From positions 96,464 through 160,463 of the forward strand of contig NZ_JQAZ01000006.1 in NCBI RefSeq assembly GCF_001437205.1: a stretch of DNA of 64,000 nucleotides, in the 5' to 3' direction. This document shows positions 36,539 to 45,317 of the stretch, in pieces. Both the position numbers and the translations under genes were made by a program. The notes beneath the pieces were generated by a model. That model made no database searches, was not told where the DNA came from, and worked only from the letters and a program-made list of their open reading frames with translations. The stretch is from Lactobacillus selangorensis. Its GTDB lineage: Bacteria; Bacillota; Bacilli; Lactobacillales; Lactobacillaceae. Within the stretch, counting starts at the first letter, position 1, and each line of letters begins with the position of its first letter.

Positions 36539-36540
36539 AA

Positions 36541-36577
36541 AAAATAGGTTTCAGGCATTGGCCTGAAACCTATTTTT
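36541..36577. terminator. Bidirectional terminator, YjdF-like / MFS
   Basis: AAATAGGTTTCAGG and CCTGAAACCTATTT form a perfect 14-bp stem between convergent genes; the right arm contains the stop of the MFS gene. Confidence 0.88.
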
Positions 36578-37796
36578 GATGCGTTGCTCGTAATCGTTTG
36601 GTACTGGACAGGACCCAGAAGAAATTGACGACGACCAGCAGGGCGGTCGATAGGAAGACCGAACCATATCCGAAGGCGCCGGACACGCTCGACCCGATTA
36701 AGGGGCCCATGACATTGCCCATCGATTGAAACGATTGATTGTAACTGAAAATACGGCCCGTTGCCTGCGCCGGCGAATACTTGGCTAACAGTGCCTGAAC
36801 TTGCGGCAGCAGCGCAGCATCGGAAACACCGACTAAGAAACGGAGAATGCCTAGCTGCCAGACATTTTGGACAAATGCCTGCGGAATATAGACAAGCATG
36901 GCGAAAACCAGTCCAGCTAGTAAAACACGTTCGGTGCCGATGCGGTCGCCGAGCGCCCCAAAACGAGGTGCAGCGACCAAAGTGGCGATGCCAGGAATCG
37001 AAGCAACGATTCCGCTGACGAGTGCGACTCGGCCGGAACCATGCATCAGCTGCCGGACATACAAACTTAAAATAGGGCTGATCGAATAATTTGAAGCCTG
37101 AATGATCATCGTGGTGACAAACATGCCGATGATAATGTGCGGGTATTTCAGAGTTGAGAATAGTTTGCGCATCGAAACCTGTGCTTGTTTTGGAATCGGT
37201 GTGAAGTTGCGCTCATGGATGAAAAACAGGGTCAAGAAAAAGACCAGCATGAGCAACGTCCCAGTAATGAAAAACGGGATTCGATAACCGAAAATATCGG
37301 CGATAACGCCGCCCAATAACGGGCCTAACAAGGTTCCAGAAACGTTCCCAGTCGTCAGCGTACCTAAAGCCTGGCCGCTTTTGGCGCGAGGTGCTTCGGT
37401 AGCAATTAAAGCATTAGCATTGCTGATGTAGCCGGAAAAAACACCTTGCAGCATCCGCAGCCCGACCAATTCGTAGACGTTGGTGACAAAACCCATTGAA
37501 CCAATTACAATCGCCATTCCCAGCGACGCTCGCAGCAGCATCAGCTTGCGGCCTTTCGAATCGGCCAGCCGGCCCCACATGGGCGACACGATCGCAACGA
37601 CCAGGAATGTGGCTGAGAAGGCGATGCCGCTCCAAAAGTTGAGCTCGAGATTGGTAAAGTGACCTAACGTATCGATGTAAAGGGACATGAACGGCATGAA
37701 TAAACTGAAGCCCATGCCGACCATGAAATTGCCGAACCATAACACAAAGAGATTCTGCTGCCATTCTGGGCGCTTGGTGTGATTTTGATGAAACAT
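36570..37796 (-). CDS. MFS multidrug-type efflux transporter
   Basis: A 408-residue major facilitator with 12 likely membrane segments. The loop 2-3 motif GRLADSKGRKLMLL and the motif C-like GNVSGTLLGPLLGG mark a drug:H+ antiporter (DHA1, related to PmrA/NorA-like pumps); the second-half repeat GALGDRIGTERVLL is present. The ATG at 37796 is chosen for its AAGGAGGG; the ORF start at 37844 has none. Substrate unknown. Confidence 0.87.
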   Translation of the reverse strand: MFHQNHTKRPEWQQNLFVLWFGNFMVGMGFSLFMPFMSLYIDTLGHFTNLELNFWSGIAFSATFLVVAIVSPMWGRLADSKGRKLMLLRASLGMAIVIGSMGFVTNVYELVGLRMLQGVFSGYISNANALIATEAPRAKSGQALGTLTTGNVSGTLLGPLLGGVIADIFGYRIPFFITGTLLMLVFFLTLFFIHERNFTPIPKQAQVSMRKLFSTLKYPHIIIGMFVTTMIIQASNYSISPILSLYVRQLMHGSGRVALVSGIVASIPGIATLVAAPRFGALGDRIGTERVLLAGLVFAMLVYIPQAFVQNVWQLGILRFLVGVSDAALLPQVQALLAKYSPAQATGRIFSYNQSFQSMGNVMGPLIGSSVSGAFGYGSVFLSTALLVVVNFFWVLSSTKRLRATHQK

Positions 37797-38027
37797 GACG
37801 CCCTCCTTAATCATGTTAGAGCCGCCGGTGAGCAGGCCCAACATGCTTTCTAAAAATAAGTACTGTTATTTATTTTAATACAAATAGAATGGTAAAAGTA
37901 GCCTTTTAGCGACTGGTCCGGTAAAATGAAAATCGATTGGGAAAAAACGGGTGAAATGCTAGGATTTGCGGTGGGGGTCTGCTAAGATATAGCATGGATT
38001 AGGCATTTTGAGAAAGGATTGAGCAGG

Positions 38028-38774
38028 ATGGCGGAGAACCTCATTTATATTCATTTAGAAGATGTCTCTCACTTGGTGGCTTCGTATGGGATCACCCACT
38101 TAGATTTTGTGAATAGTTTGACAAAAATGCCTGCTCATTTATTGCTCCTGACACCAGTCGACGAAGAGCAAATGGTGGATTCGCACACAGGCTTCAACGT
38201 GATTTCAGGCGACCATGAAATCCGGTCCTACTTATTAAATCGGCATATGCGTCAGCAGAAATGGATTGACTATCGGCGGACCCTTTATTTAGACGAAGTG
38301 ACGCCCAATGAGATTGCCGAAATGCTGTACTTAGGTCATATGTATACGCAATTGCAGTCGCCGTTTTATTACAAATTGGAAAATGATTTTGTCTATCTGG
38401 ATTTGCCAGAAGGGATGACCAAAGTTTATTACCGGCATCTCAACCAGTTTGAGACCGTCTTTAACACGGCCTTGCTGCATCATCTGCGCACGCGTGAAAT
38501 TGAAATGCGGTTCTGGATGCGGCTCCGGCAGGATCATTTGCAGCCGCTCAGTCATGAAAATCTGGTTGAACTGGTGCCGGTCATGGAGGAAGGACTTCTC
38601 TTACCGTTTACTGATGTCCAGTTCAAACCAGGCGAACTGCAGATTCCATTTTTCCGGATGAAGAAACGGTTTGTTGTCAATGATGATGACTGGACTCGCA
38701 GCCAGTCTGAAATGCTGGGTTTCTTAGTTTTTGACCGGCATGCTCGGCAGTGGCATATTCGCTGGCAGGCTTAA
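38028..38774 (+). CDS. Conserved lactobacillar protein of unknown function
   Basis: A 248-residue cytoplasmic protein I cannot assign to a known domain. It is rich in His, Tyr, Arg and Leu, with no membrane segment, no cysteine and no nucleotide-binding motif. Secondary structure looks mixed: an alpha/beta start (NLIYIHLEDVSHLVASYG), a helical middle with HHLRTREIEMRFWMRLRQDH, and a terminal FLVFDRHARQWHIRWQA. AAAGGA precedes the ATG at 38028. It precedes murF with a separate promoter between. Confidence 0.7.
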   Translation: MAENLIYIHLEDVSHLVASYGITHLDFVNSLTKMPAHLLLLTPVDEEQMVDSHTGFNVISGDHEIRSYLLNRHMRQQKWIDYRRTLYLDEVTPNEIAEMLYLGHMYTQLQSPFYYKLENDFVYLDLPEGMTKVYYRHLNQFETVFNTALLHHLRTREIEMRFWMRLRQDHLQPLSHENLVELVPVMEEGLLLPFTDVQFKPGELQIPFFRMKKRFVVNDDDWTRSQSEMLGFLVFDRHARQWHIRWQA

Positions 38775-38791
38775 TTTTGTTTAAAACGTGG

Positions 38792-38880
38792 TATAATGGA
38801 AACATTCAATTTTTGATTTGCAAAGAGACCGATTGAATCGGTAACTAGAGGCAGGAATGAGCCGTTGTTCCTGCCTCTAA
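38792..38880 (+). promoter_or_regulatory. murF promoter and hairpin leader
   Basis: A TGGTATAAT extended -10 (TATAAT 38792-38797) is followed by two hairpins in the leader: ACCGATT/AATCGGT (about 38829-38845), then an 11-12 bp stem AGAGGCAGGAA/TTCCTGCCTCT (about 38848-38880). No T-run follows, so the second is not a terminator. The ribosome site is AAGGGG near 38896-38902. Confidence 0.6.
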
Positions 38881-38913
38881 ATGAAGGATAGAAACTAAGG
38901 GGTCGTAGAAACA

Positions 38914-40284
38914 ATGAAAATGCAACTTGCAGAAATTGCCCGTGCCGTCGATGCAGAAAATGATGTTTCCCAATGGGCAGAAGTCGAGATCTCAAGTGTC
39001 GAGTTCGATACACGAAAGCTGGAACCAGGCGCTTTATTTGTGCCGCTCGAAGGAACACGCGATGGTCACGATTTTGTGCAAAATGCCGTTCAAAAAGGGG
39101 CTGCGGCCACCTTATGGCAAACTGGCCATGCGGATTTGCCGACCAACATTCCCGTTGTGGTTGTTGCTGATCCGTTAAAGGCCTTCCAAAAATTGGCGCG
39201 TTATTATTTATTAAAGGTCAATCCGAAAGTCGTTGCAATCACTGGGAGCAATGGCAAGACGACGACCAAAGATATGACGGCGGCCATTTTAAAGACACAA
39301 TTCAACGTACATAAAACGCAGGAAAATTTCAACAATGAAATCGGCGTTCCGATGACGATTCTCGGCATGGAAACCAATACCGAAGTGCTAGTCGTTGAAA
39401 TGGGGATGGACCGTCCGGGTCAGCTCGACTTTCTCAGCAAGCTAGTTCAGCCCGACGTTGCTGTCATTACAATGATTGGCGAAGCCCATATCGAATTCTT
39501 CGGCACACGTGCCAAGATTGCTGATGCCAAGATGGAAATCACGCATGGCTTGAAAGAAGACGGCGAACTTGTTTATAACGGCGATGAACCGTTGCTGAAT
39601 GAACGAGTAACTGATCTGAAACAGCAGCAGCGGACATTCGGTTCTTTGCAGACGAATACGTTGTATCCGACACAGATTGAAAGCGGCAAGACCGCAACAA
39701 ACTTCAAGGTCAACTTATGGCCGGACACGGAATTTTCGATTCCGATGATGGGTGCCTATAACGTCAACAACGCCCTCGCCGCCATGCTGGTCGCCAAACA
39801 TTTTCACGTGAAACAAAGTGACATGCAATCGGCATTGGCGCATTTTGCGCTCACCGAAAATCGCACCGAATGGTATCATGGCAAAAATGATGCTGATATT
39901 CTCAGCGACGTATACAACGCCAATCCAACTGCCATGCGGGAAGTTTTGCGGACGTTCAGCCAAATGCCGACTGACGGCAAACGAATTGCCGTTTTAGGCG
40001 ACATGCTCGAATTGGGCGACGAAAGCAAGCCGCTCCATGAAAGTATTGCCCGTGTCCTCGACCCCGAAAAAATTCAAATTGTTTATTTATACGGGACTGA
40101 AATGAAGGCTCTCGCCGATAAGCTTGCCAACTTATATGCGCCTGAAAATGTTCGTTATTATCCAGAAGGGCAGCAGGGTGTGATGATTGAAAGCTTATTG
40201 AAAACAATCCAGCCTGGTGACTTAGTCGTCCTCAAGGCCAGCCATGGGATGCACCTCGAAAATGTCTTAGCAGCCCTGCAGTAA
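38914..40284 (+). CDS. murF: UDP-N-acetylmuramoyl-tripeptide--D-alanyl-D-alanine ligase
   Basis: A 456-residue Mur ligase that adds D-Ala-D-Ala to the UDP-MurNAc tripeptide. The ATP loop is AITGSNGKTTTKDM (about 108-121), followed by TQENFNNEIGVP and the carbamylated-Lys region. DVYNANPTAMR and LGDMLELGDES fit MurF rather than MurC/D/E. Alr, the source of D-Ala, is encoded 2.3 kb downstream. Confidence 0.96.
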   Translation: MKMQLAEIARAVDAENDVSQWAEVEISSVEFDTRKLEPGALFVPLEGTRDGHDFVQNAVQKGAAATLWQTGHADLPTNIPVVVVADPLKAFQKLARYYLLKVNPKVVAITGSNGKTTTKDMTAAILKTQFNVHKTQENFNNEIGVPMTILGMETNTEVLVVEMGMDRPGQLDFLSKLVQPDVAVITMIGEAHIEFFGTRAKIADAKMEITHGLKEDGELVYNGDEPLLNERVTDLKQQQRTFGSLQTNTLYPTQIESGKTATNFKVNLWPDTEFSIPMMGAYNVNNALAAMLVAKHFHVKQSDMQSALAHFALTENRTEWYHGKNDADILSDVYNANPTAMREVLRTFSQMPTDGKRIAVLGDMLELGDESKPLHESIARVLDPEKIQIVYLYGTEMKALADKLANLYAPENVRYYPEGQQGVMIESLLKTIQPGDLVVLKASHGMHLENVLAALQ

Positions 40285-40292
40285 TTTATGAA

Positions 40293-40328
40293 AAACCGTC
40301 TGAAAATTTTATTCGGACGGCTTTTTTA
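40293..40328 (+). terminator. Terminator after murF
   Basis: AACCGTCTGAA and TTCGGACGGCTT (one G-U pair) followed by T6. Confidence 0.8.
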
Positions 40329-40342
40329 ATTGAAAAACAAGT

Positions 40343-40371
40343 TTGCTTTATTAGTTGTGGCATGGTAAAGT
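40343..40371 (+). promoter_or_regulatory. cshA promoter with structured leader
   Basis: TTGCTT (40343-40348) and TAAAGT (40366-40371) are 17 bases apart, with TGG directly before the -10. The leader of about 125 bases begins with hairpin CGCTTTTT/AAAAAGCG (40380-40399). Long structured leaders are common for cold-induced helicase genes. Confidence 0.6.
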
Positions 40372-40502
40372 GTTAGGGACGCTTTTTAGGAAAAAAGCGA
40401 TGAAAACATGAATTACAGGGCAGAATAACCGAGAAAAGACCTAAACGTTTCCCACCTGTTTTGTAATTGAGATGTTTTTGCAAAATCAAGGAGGAACATT
40501 AT

Positions 40503-42065
40503 TTGAAGTTTGAAGAACTCGGATTAGATACAGACATTTTAGAGGCCGTGCAAAAAGCCGGCTTCAAGGAAGCAACGCCAATCCAAGCCCAGACTATCCC
40601 GTTGACCTTACAAGGAAAAGACGTGATCGGCCAGGCACAGACTGGGACCGGTAAAACCGCCGCTTTTGGGATTCCGATCATCCAGAATTTGGATATGAAC
40701 GATGACCACATCCAGGCCCTCATTATTTCACCAACACGTGAACTTGCAGTTCAGACACAAGAAGAACTCTATCGTTTAGGTCGTTTTAAAAAAGCTAAGG
40801 TGCAAGTTGTGTATGGGGGCGCTGATATTCGTCGCCAAATCCGGAATTTGAAGGACCATCCCCAAATCCTGGTAGGGACACCAGGTCGTCTGCTTGACCA
40901 TGTGAACCGTCACACTGTTAAGCTGGATCACATTAAGACATTAGTCCTTGATGAAGCCGATGAAATGTTAGACATGGGCTTTGTCGAAGATATTGAAAGT
41001 ATTATTAAAAACACGCCAGAAGATCGGCAAACTTTATTATTCTCAGCAACCATTCCGGCAGCCATCTTGAAGATCGGGAAGAAGTTTATGCATAATCCTG
41101 ATACCGTTAAGATTGAATCCAAAGAATTGACGGCTGATTTGATCGACCAGTACTATGTCCGCAGCAAGGAATACGAAAAATTCAATTTGATGACCCGTTT
41201 ATTTGATGTGCAGCACCCAGAATTAACGTTGGTGTTCGGCCGGACCAAACGACGTGTCGATGAATTGACACGTGGCTTGCAGGCTCGTGGTTACAATGCT
41301 GAAGGAATCCATGGCGATCTTTCTCAGCAGAAACGGATGAGCGTTTTACGGTCATTCAAGAACGGCGACCTTGATATCTTGGTTGCAACGGATGTCGCAG
41401 CTCGTGGGTTGGATATTTCCGGTGTAACCCATGTTTACAATTACGACATTCCTCAAGATCCCGACAGTTACGTTCATCGTATCGGTCGGACTGGTCGAGC
41501 CGGGAAATCCGGTGTTTCCGTTACCTTCGTGACACCGAATGAAATGGGCTACTTGCGGACGATTGAGCATCTGACGAAGGTGCGCATGACACCGTTGAAG
41601 CCGCCGACGGCTGAAGAAGCTTTCCATGGCCGTTTGTCGGCTGCCTTAGGCGAAGTTGAAAAACTCGTCGCAGCCGATCAAACCGATGCTTTGGAAGACT
41701 ACACCGGGGCTGCTAAGAAATTATTGGCTGAACATGATTCGGTTGAACTGGTCGCTGGTTTGCTGAAGAGCATGACCAAGGCTGATTCTTCGACTGTACC
41801 AGTCAAAATCACACCAGAACGGCCATTGCCGAATCGTGGTCGTCGTGGCGGCAATCGCAACGGCGGACATGGTCATGGCGGTCGTCATTACGAAAACCAT
41901 CGTGGCGGCCGCAATAATAACCATGGTCGTGGCGGCAATCGTTACGATCGGGACCGCCGTCACAACAATCGTGACAACGATCACCGGAGTAGCGACCATC
42001 GCAACGGTGGCGGTAAAAACTATATCGGCAAACGCAACTATACCATTCGCAATAACAAAGATTAA
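40503..42065 (+). CDS. cshA: DEAD-box ATP-dependent RNA helicase CshA
   Basis: A 520-residue DEAD-box helicase for RNA decay, ribosome assembly and cold growth. Motifs in order: Q motif ATPIQAQTI, GQAQTGTGKT, PTRELA, GTPGRLLDH, VLDEADEMLDMGF, FSATIP, HRIGRTGRAG. A C-terminal tail from about residue 440 is rich in Gly, His, Asn and Arg and should bind RNA. The TTG at 40503 is chosen: AAGGAGG is eight bases upstream, and LKFEELGLD is the family N-terminus. Confidence 0.95.
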   Translation: MKFEELGLDTDILEAVQKAGFKEATPIQAQTIPLTLQGKDVIGQAQTGTGKTAAFGIPIIQNLDMNDDHIQALIISPTRELAVQTQEELYRLGRFKKAKVQVVYGGADIRRQIRNLKDHPQILVGTPGRLLDHVNRHTVKLDHIKTLVLDEADEMLDMGFVEDIESIIKNTPEDRQTLLFSATIPAAILKIGKKFMHNPDTVKIESKELTADLIDQYYVRSKEYEKFNLMTRLFDVQHPELTLVFGRTKRRVDELTRGLQARGYNAEGIHGDLSQQKRMSVLRSFKNGDLDILVATDVAARGLDISGVTHVYNYDIPQDPDSYVHRIGRTGRAGKSGVSVTFVTPNEMGYLRTIEHLTKVRMTPLKPPTAEEAFHGRLSAALGEVEKLVAADQTDALEDYTGAAKKLLAEHDSVELVAGLLKSMTKADSSTVPVKITPERPLPNRGRRGGNRNGGHGHGGRHYENHRGGRNNNHGRGGNRYDRDRRHNNRDNDHRSSDHRNGGGKNYIGKRNYTIRNNKD

Positions 42066-42073
42066 CAATTATC

Positions 42074-42104
42074 AGGGGGTCGGGACAATGTCGTTCTGAC
42101 CCTT
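42074..42104 (+). terminator. Weak terminator after cshA
   Basis: GGGTCGGGAC with GTTCTGACCC (two G-U pairs), followed only by TTTG, so efficiency is doubtful. Confidence 0.45.
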
Positions 42105-42242
42105 TGTCGTACATAAAATGGTCACGATAACAGTTTTGTCACACCCGGCAAGAATCTGTGCGTTGTGTAACGAGATTTGTTAAAATGGAAGTATTATGAA
42201 GAAGGAAGGCCTCCTTCTGTTTTTCAGGACAGGAGCTGTAAA

Positions 42243-42605
42243 ATGATTTTTGGAATTGGCATTGATATGACAGAAATCGGCCGGATTCACGCTGCACAAG
42301 CTAAAAATGCGCATTTTGCCGAAAAAGTCTTAACGGCGGGTGAACTCGAAATTTTTAAGAGCTACCAGGGCAAGCGTCAGGATGAATTTCTGGCGGGGCG
42401 TTTTTCGGTCAAAGAGGCATATAGTAAAGCTTATGGGACTGGTTTAGGCACGGTGCAGCTCCATGATGTCGAAACGCTGATGGATGATTTGGGCAAACCG
42501 GTCATTACCAAGCAGCCGTTTGCCGGCCGTGCTTTGGTTTCCATTTCACATACAGCTGATTATGTTGTGACACAAGTGTTGTTAGAAAGAAGTGAACAAG
42601 AATGA
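42243..42605 (+). CDS. acpS: Holo-[acyl-carrier-protein] synthase
   Basis: A 120-residue 4'-phosphopantetheinyl transferase that activates ACP. GIGIDMTEI (Asp8 binds Mg) and FLAGRFSVKEAYSKA (Glu57-type ligand) are the two active-site motifs; VSISHTADY closes the fold. The ATG at 42243 has AGGAG upstream. The alr start overlaps its stop by four bases, the conserved acpS-alr arrangement. Confidence 0.95.
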   Translation: MIFGIGIDMTEIGRIHAAQAKNAHFAEKVLTAGELEIFKSYQGKRQDEFLAGRFSVKEAYSKAYGTGLGTVQLHDVETLMDDLGKPVITKQPFAGRALVSISHTADYVVTQVLLERSEQE

Positions 42606-43744
42606 CGACTGTTGGTAATTTACGGCCAACAAAGGCGATTATTGATCGTCAAGCCATCTATGATAACGTTCAACAGGAAATAAAACGACTCGATAAAGGC
42701 ACCGAACTGTGGGCCGTCGTGAAGGCTAATGCTTATGGGCATGGCCTGATCCAAGTGGCTAAAACAGCGAAAGCAGCCGGTGCGACCGGGTTTTGTGTCG
42801 CAATTTTAGATGAAGCAATGTCGCTCCGTGAAGCACATTTAGTAGAACCGATTCTAGTCTTAGGCATCATTGCCCCACAGACGGCACCGATTGCAGCAGC
42901 CAATAATATTGCCGTTCCAGTCGGTTCTTTGGAATGGCTGCAACGGACCGAACCGATTTTGGAACGGCAGGCACATCAATTACCGCCGCTGCGGATTCAG
43001 TTTGCTTTGGATACCGGCATGGGCCGAATCGGCTTTCGGACGACTGATGAGATTAAGGCCGCCGCTGATTTTGTGGCAGCTCATCCGGAATATTTCTCAT
43101 TGGAAGGTGTATGGACTCATTTTGCGACGGCTGATGAAGCCGATACGACTTATTTCAACCAGCAAGTGGCTGCCTTCAAAGAACTGCTGGCTGCTTTGCC
43201 GGAGCAGCCTCGTTATGTTCATGTCTCCAATTCGGCGACGAGTTTGTGGCATCAAGCCTGCAATGGTAATGTGATTCGTTTCGGGGTCGCCATGTATGGT
43301 CTCAATCCGTCGGGCGGCGCTTTAGAACCGCCGTATCCGCTTGAACCGGCTTTATCGCTGGTTTCGCAATTGGTCTTCGTCAAACAAGTCCATGCAGGCG
43401 ATCATATTGGGTATGGGGCGACTTATGAAGCCGATGACGATCAATGGATTGGCACGGTTCCGATTGGATATGCCGATGGCTGGCTCCGCCGGTTGCAAGG
43501 CTTTTATGTGCTGGTCGATGGGCAGAAATGTCCAATTGTCGGCCGAATCTGCATGGATCAGTTAATGGTGCGGTTGCCGAAGGAGTATGTCCCTGGGACG
43601 GATGTTGTCTTAGTCGGGAAGAGCGGCTCACAGACACTTTCACTGCAGGATGTTGCCGATTACTCGCATACGATTCATTATGAAATTGCCTGCGATCTGC
43701 AGGAACGGGTCCCACGCCATTACGTTGGGCCATCATTTGATTGA
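42602..43744 (+). CDS. alr: Alanine racemase
   Basis: A 380-residue PLP racemase making D-alanine for peptidoglycan and teichoic acids. Lys41 in VVKANAYGHG carries PLP; the second catalytic base is the Tyr in GYGATYEAD. DTGMGRIGFR and YVHVSNSATSL are conserved. Its start overlaps acpS by ATGA, implying translational coupling, and it precedes mazEF as in Bacillus. Confidence 0.96.
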   Translation: MTTVGNLRPTKAIIDRQAIYDNVQQEIKRLDKGTELWAVVKANAYGHGLIQVAKTAKAAGATGFCVAILDEAMSLREAHLVEPILVLGIIAPQTAPIAAANNIAVPVGSLEWLQRTEPILERQAHQLPPLRIQFALDTGMGRIGFRTTDEIKAAADFVAAHPEYFSLEGVWTHFATADEADTTYFNQQVAAFKELLAALPEQPRYVHVSNSATSLWHQACNGNVIRFGVAMYGLNPSGGALEPPYPLEPALSLVSQLVFVKQVHAGDHIGYGATYEADDDQWIGTVPIGYADGWLRRLQGFYVLVDGQKCPIVGRICMDQLMVRLPKEYVPGTDVVLVGKSGSQTLSLQDVADYSHTIHYEIACDLQERVPRHYVGPSFD

Positions 43745-43788
43745 TTTTTCAAAACGCACACACAGCTGATTTGTGGAGGTAAGAAACT

Positions 43789-44037
43789 GTGGCAACTGAA
43801 AATAAAAAAGGCGCCTTTTCAATGGATGCGGCCCTTTTTAAACAGGTCAGTGACTATTGTGAGCTTTCTGCGCTGGAGACGGATGAATTGATCGAACAGG
43901 CTGTGCGGAGCTATTTGCAGCCTCGTCAGCAGCAATTAGAGGAGTTTGCACAGGGCTACGTTGACATGGCGCAGCTGAATCGAGAAATTGCACAAGAATT
44001 TTCACAGTGCGAGTCAGAAGCTTATGCACTAATTTAA
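43789..44037 (+). CDS. mazE: MazE-like antitoxin
   Basis: An 82-residue partner of the downstream MazF. The sequence is weakly conserved, but the N-terminal half (MDAALFKQVSDYCELSALETDELIEQAVRSYL) fits a ribbon-helix-helix DNA-binding domain as in Bacillus EndoAI, and the acidic C-terminus would wrap MazF. GTG start at 43789 with GGAGG upstream. The acpS-alr-mazE-mazF order is the main support. Confidence 0.8.
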   Translation: MATENKKGAFSMDAALFKQVSDYCELSALETDELIEQAVRSYLQPRQQQLEEFAQGYVDMAQLNREIAQEFSQCESEAYALI

Positions 44038-44068
44038 ATGAAGAGGTCATGTGAAAGGGATGAAACAC

Positions 44069-44431
44069 ATGAGCGTTGTGGTGAAGCGTGGGGATGTTTT
44101 TTATGCGGATTTGTCGCCCGTCGTTGGGTCAGAACAAGGCGGAATGCGTCCGGTTCTGATCATCCAAAATAACGTCGGGAACCATTACAGTCCAACGGTG
44201 ATCGTGGCGGCAATTACGGCGAAGATTCAAAAGCCGAAGATGCCGACCCATGTCGGGATTACGCCGAAGGAAGATGGCGTCGAAAAAAATTCGGTCATCT
44301 TGCTGGAACAGATTCGGACGATTGACAAACAGCGGTTAAAGGATAAGGTCACGCATTTGACGCCGAGTCGCATGAAACAGGTCGATGAGGCAGCGGCCAT
44401 TAGTATTGGCTTAAAACCGATTACGAAGTAA
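44069..44431 (+). CDS. mazF: MazF/EndoA endoribonuclease toxin
   Basis: A 120-residue Maz[35 protein letters not shown] holds the RNA-cleaving Arg and the conserved core, and [14 protein letters not shown] follows with the Thr. Bacillus EndoA cuts U^ACAU; the cut site here is not predictable with certainty. I start at the ATG 44069 (AAAGGG nine bases upstream), which matches the family's short N-terminus; a GTG at 44051 is in frame. Confidence 0.93.
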   Translation: MSVVVKRGDVFYADLSPVVGSEQGGMRPVLIIQNNVGNHYSPTVIVAAITAKIQKPKMPTHVGITPKEDGVEKNSVILLEQIRTIDKQRLKDKVTHLTPSRMKQVDEAAAISIGLKPITK

Positions 44432-44442
44432 TTACATACGCA

Positions 44443-44483
44443 GGGGGCACCGATCGGCTCATTTCGATCGTGCCTCTTTTTTG
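44443..44483 (+). terminator. Terminator after mazF
   Basis: GGCACCGATCG and CGATCGTGCC (one bulge) with a 7-8-base loop, then CTTTTTT. Confidence 0.82.
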
Positions 44484-44554
44484 TGCCGCTAAATTATGAT
44501 AATATAGAAATAAATTATGAGAAAAATTTAATGTGCATGCAGAGGAGAAATGAG

Positions 44555-45241
44555 ATGCTGATAAAATCAATCGTTTTGAAAAAAAAGTTTTTGACGACCG
44601 TAAGTGAGACATGCACACTGACGGAAGCCTTGAAGATTCTGGAGGATTCCGGCTATCGCTGTGTGCCGATTTTAGATGAGACCGGCCAGATTTTTCGGGG
44701 CAATATCTACAAAATGCATATCTATCGGCACAAATCACGGGGCGGCGATATGAACTTGCCCGTCACGTATCTGCTGAAAAACGCCACCAAAACGATTCCG
44801 ATTAACGCACCGTTCTTTAAGGTCTTTTTTAATATCAAAGATTTACCTTACATTGCGGTGTTAGATGAGGACAGCACCTTCTATGGCATTCTGACCCACA
44901 GCAAGTTATTGGATATGCTGTCCGATTCCTGGAACGTCAAAGTCGGCAGTTATGTCTTGACCGTTTTGTCAAATGGCGATCGGGGCGACTTAACCATTAT
45001 GTCGAAGATCATTTCGAAAACAACGACCATTGCCAGCTGTATCACACTGGATGCCAAGCAGGATAGTTATGTGCGCCGGACTTTATTTACACTGCCGACA
45101 GGTATCACGCCGAAGCAATTGAAGACAATTGTGGCTCGGCTCGAGCGCCGCAACTTCCGTGTTTCCGAAATCGACGATATGCAGACCGAAGAAGTCATTC
45201 GGGATGATGAAGATGAACAATTGAACGCCAAACATGAATGA
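44555..45241 (+). CDS. cbpA: CBS and ACT domain protein, CbpA-like cyclic di-AMP receptor
   Basis: A 228-residue protein with a CBS pair (about 1-130; TLTEALKILEDSGYRCVPILDETG and the DLPYIAVLDEDSTFYGILTHSKLL half) and a C-terminal ACT-like domain (about 135-210; GSYVLTVLSNGDRGDLTIMSKIIS). This architecture and length fit CbpA, which binds cyclic di-AMP in relatives; a CBS-only CbpB would be about 150 residues. The last 20 residues are acidic. GAGGAG lies seven bases before the ATG at 44555. Confidence 0.78.
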   Translation: MLIKSIVLKKKFLTTVSETCTLTEALKILEDSGYRCVPILDETGQIFRGNIYKMHIYRHKSRGGDMNLPVTYLLKNATKTIPINAPFFKVFFNIKDLPYIAVLDEDSTFYGILTHSKLLDMLSDSWNVKVGSYVLTVLSNGDRGDLTIMSKIISKTTTIASCITLDAKQDSYVRRTLFTLPTGITPKQLKTIVARLERRNFRVSEIDDMQTEEVIRDDEDEQLNAKHE

Positions 45242-45263
45242 GCGTGTATTGCAATGCGCACAT

Positions 45264-45313
45264 AAAAAAAGACTGTTTTAACATCAGATTCGATGTCAAA
45301 ACAGTCTTTTTGA
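45264..45313. terminator. Bidirectional terminator, cbpA / L,D-transpeptidase
   Basis: AAAGACTGTTTT-ACATC and GATGT-AAAACAGTCTTT form a long stem with one mismatch between convergent genes. Confidence 0.85.
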
Positions 45314-45317
45314 TTTT

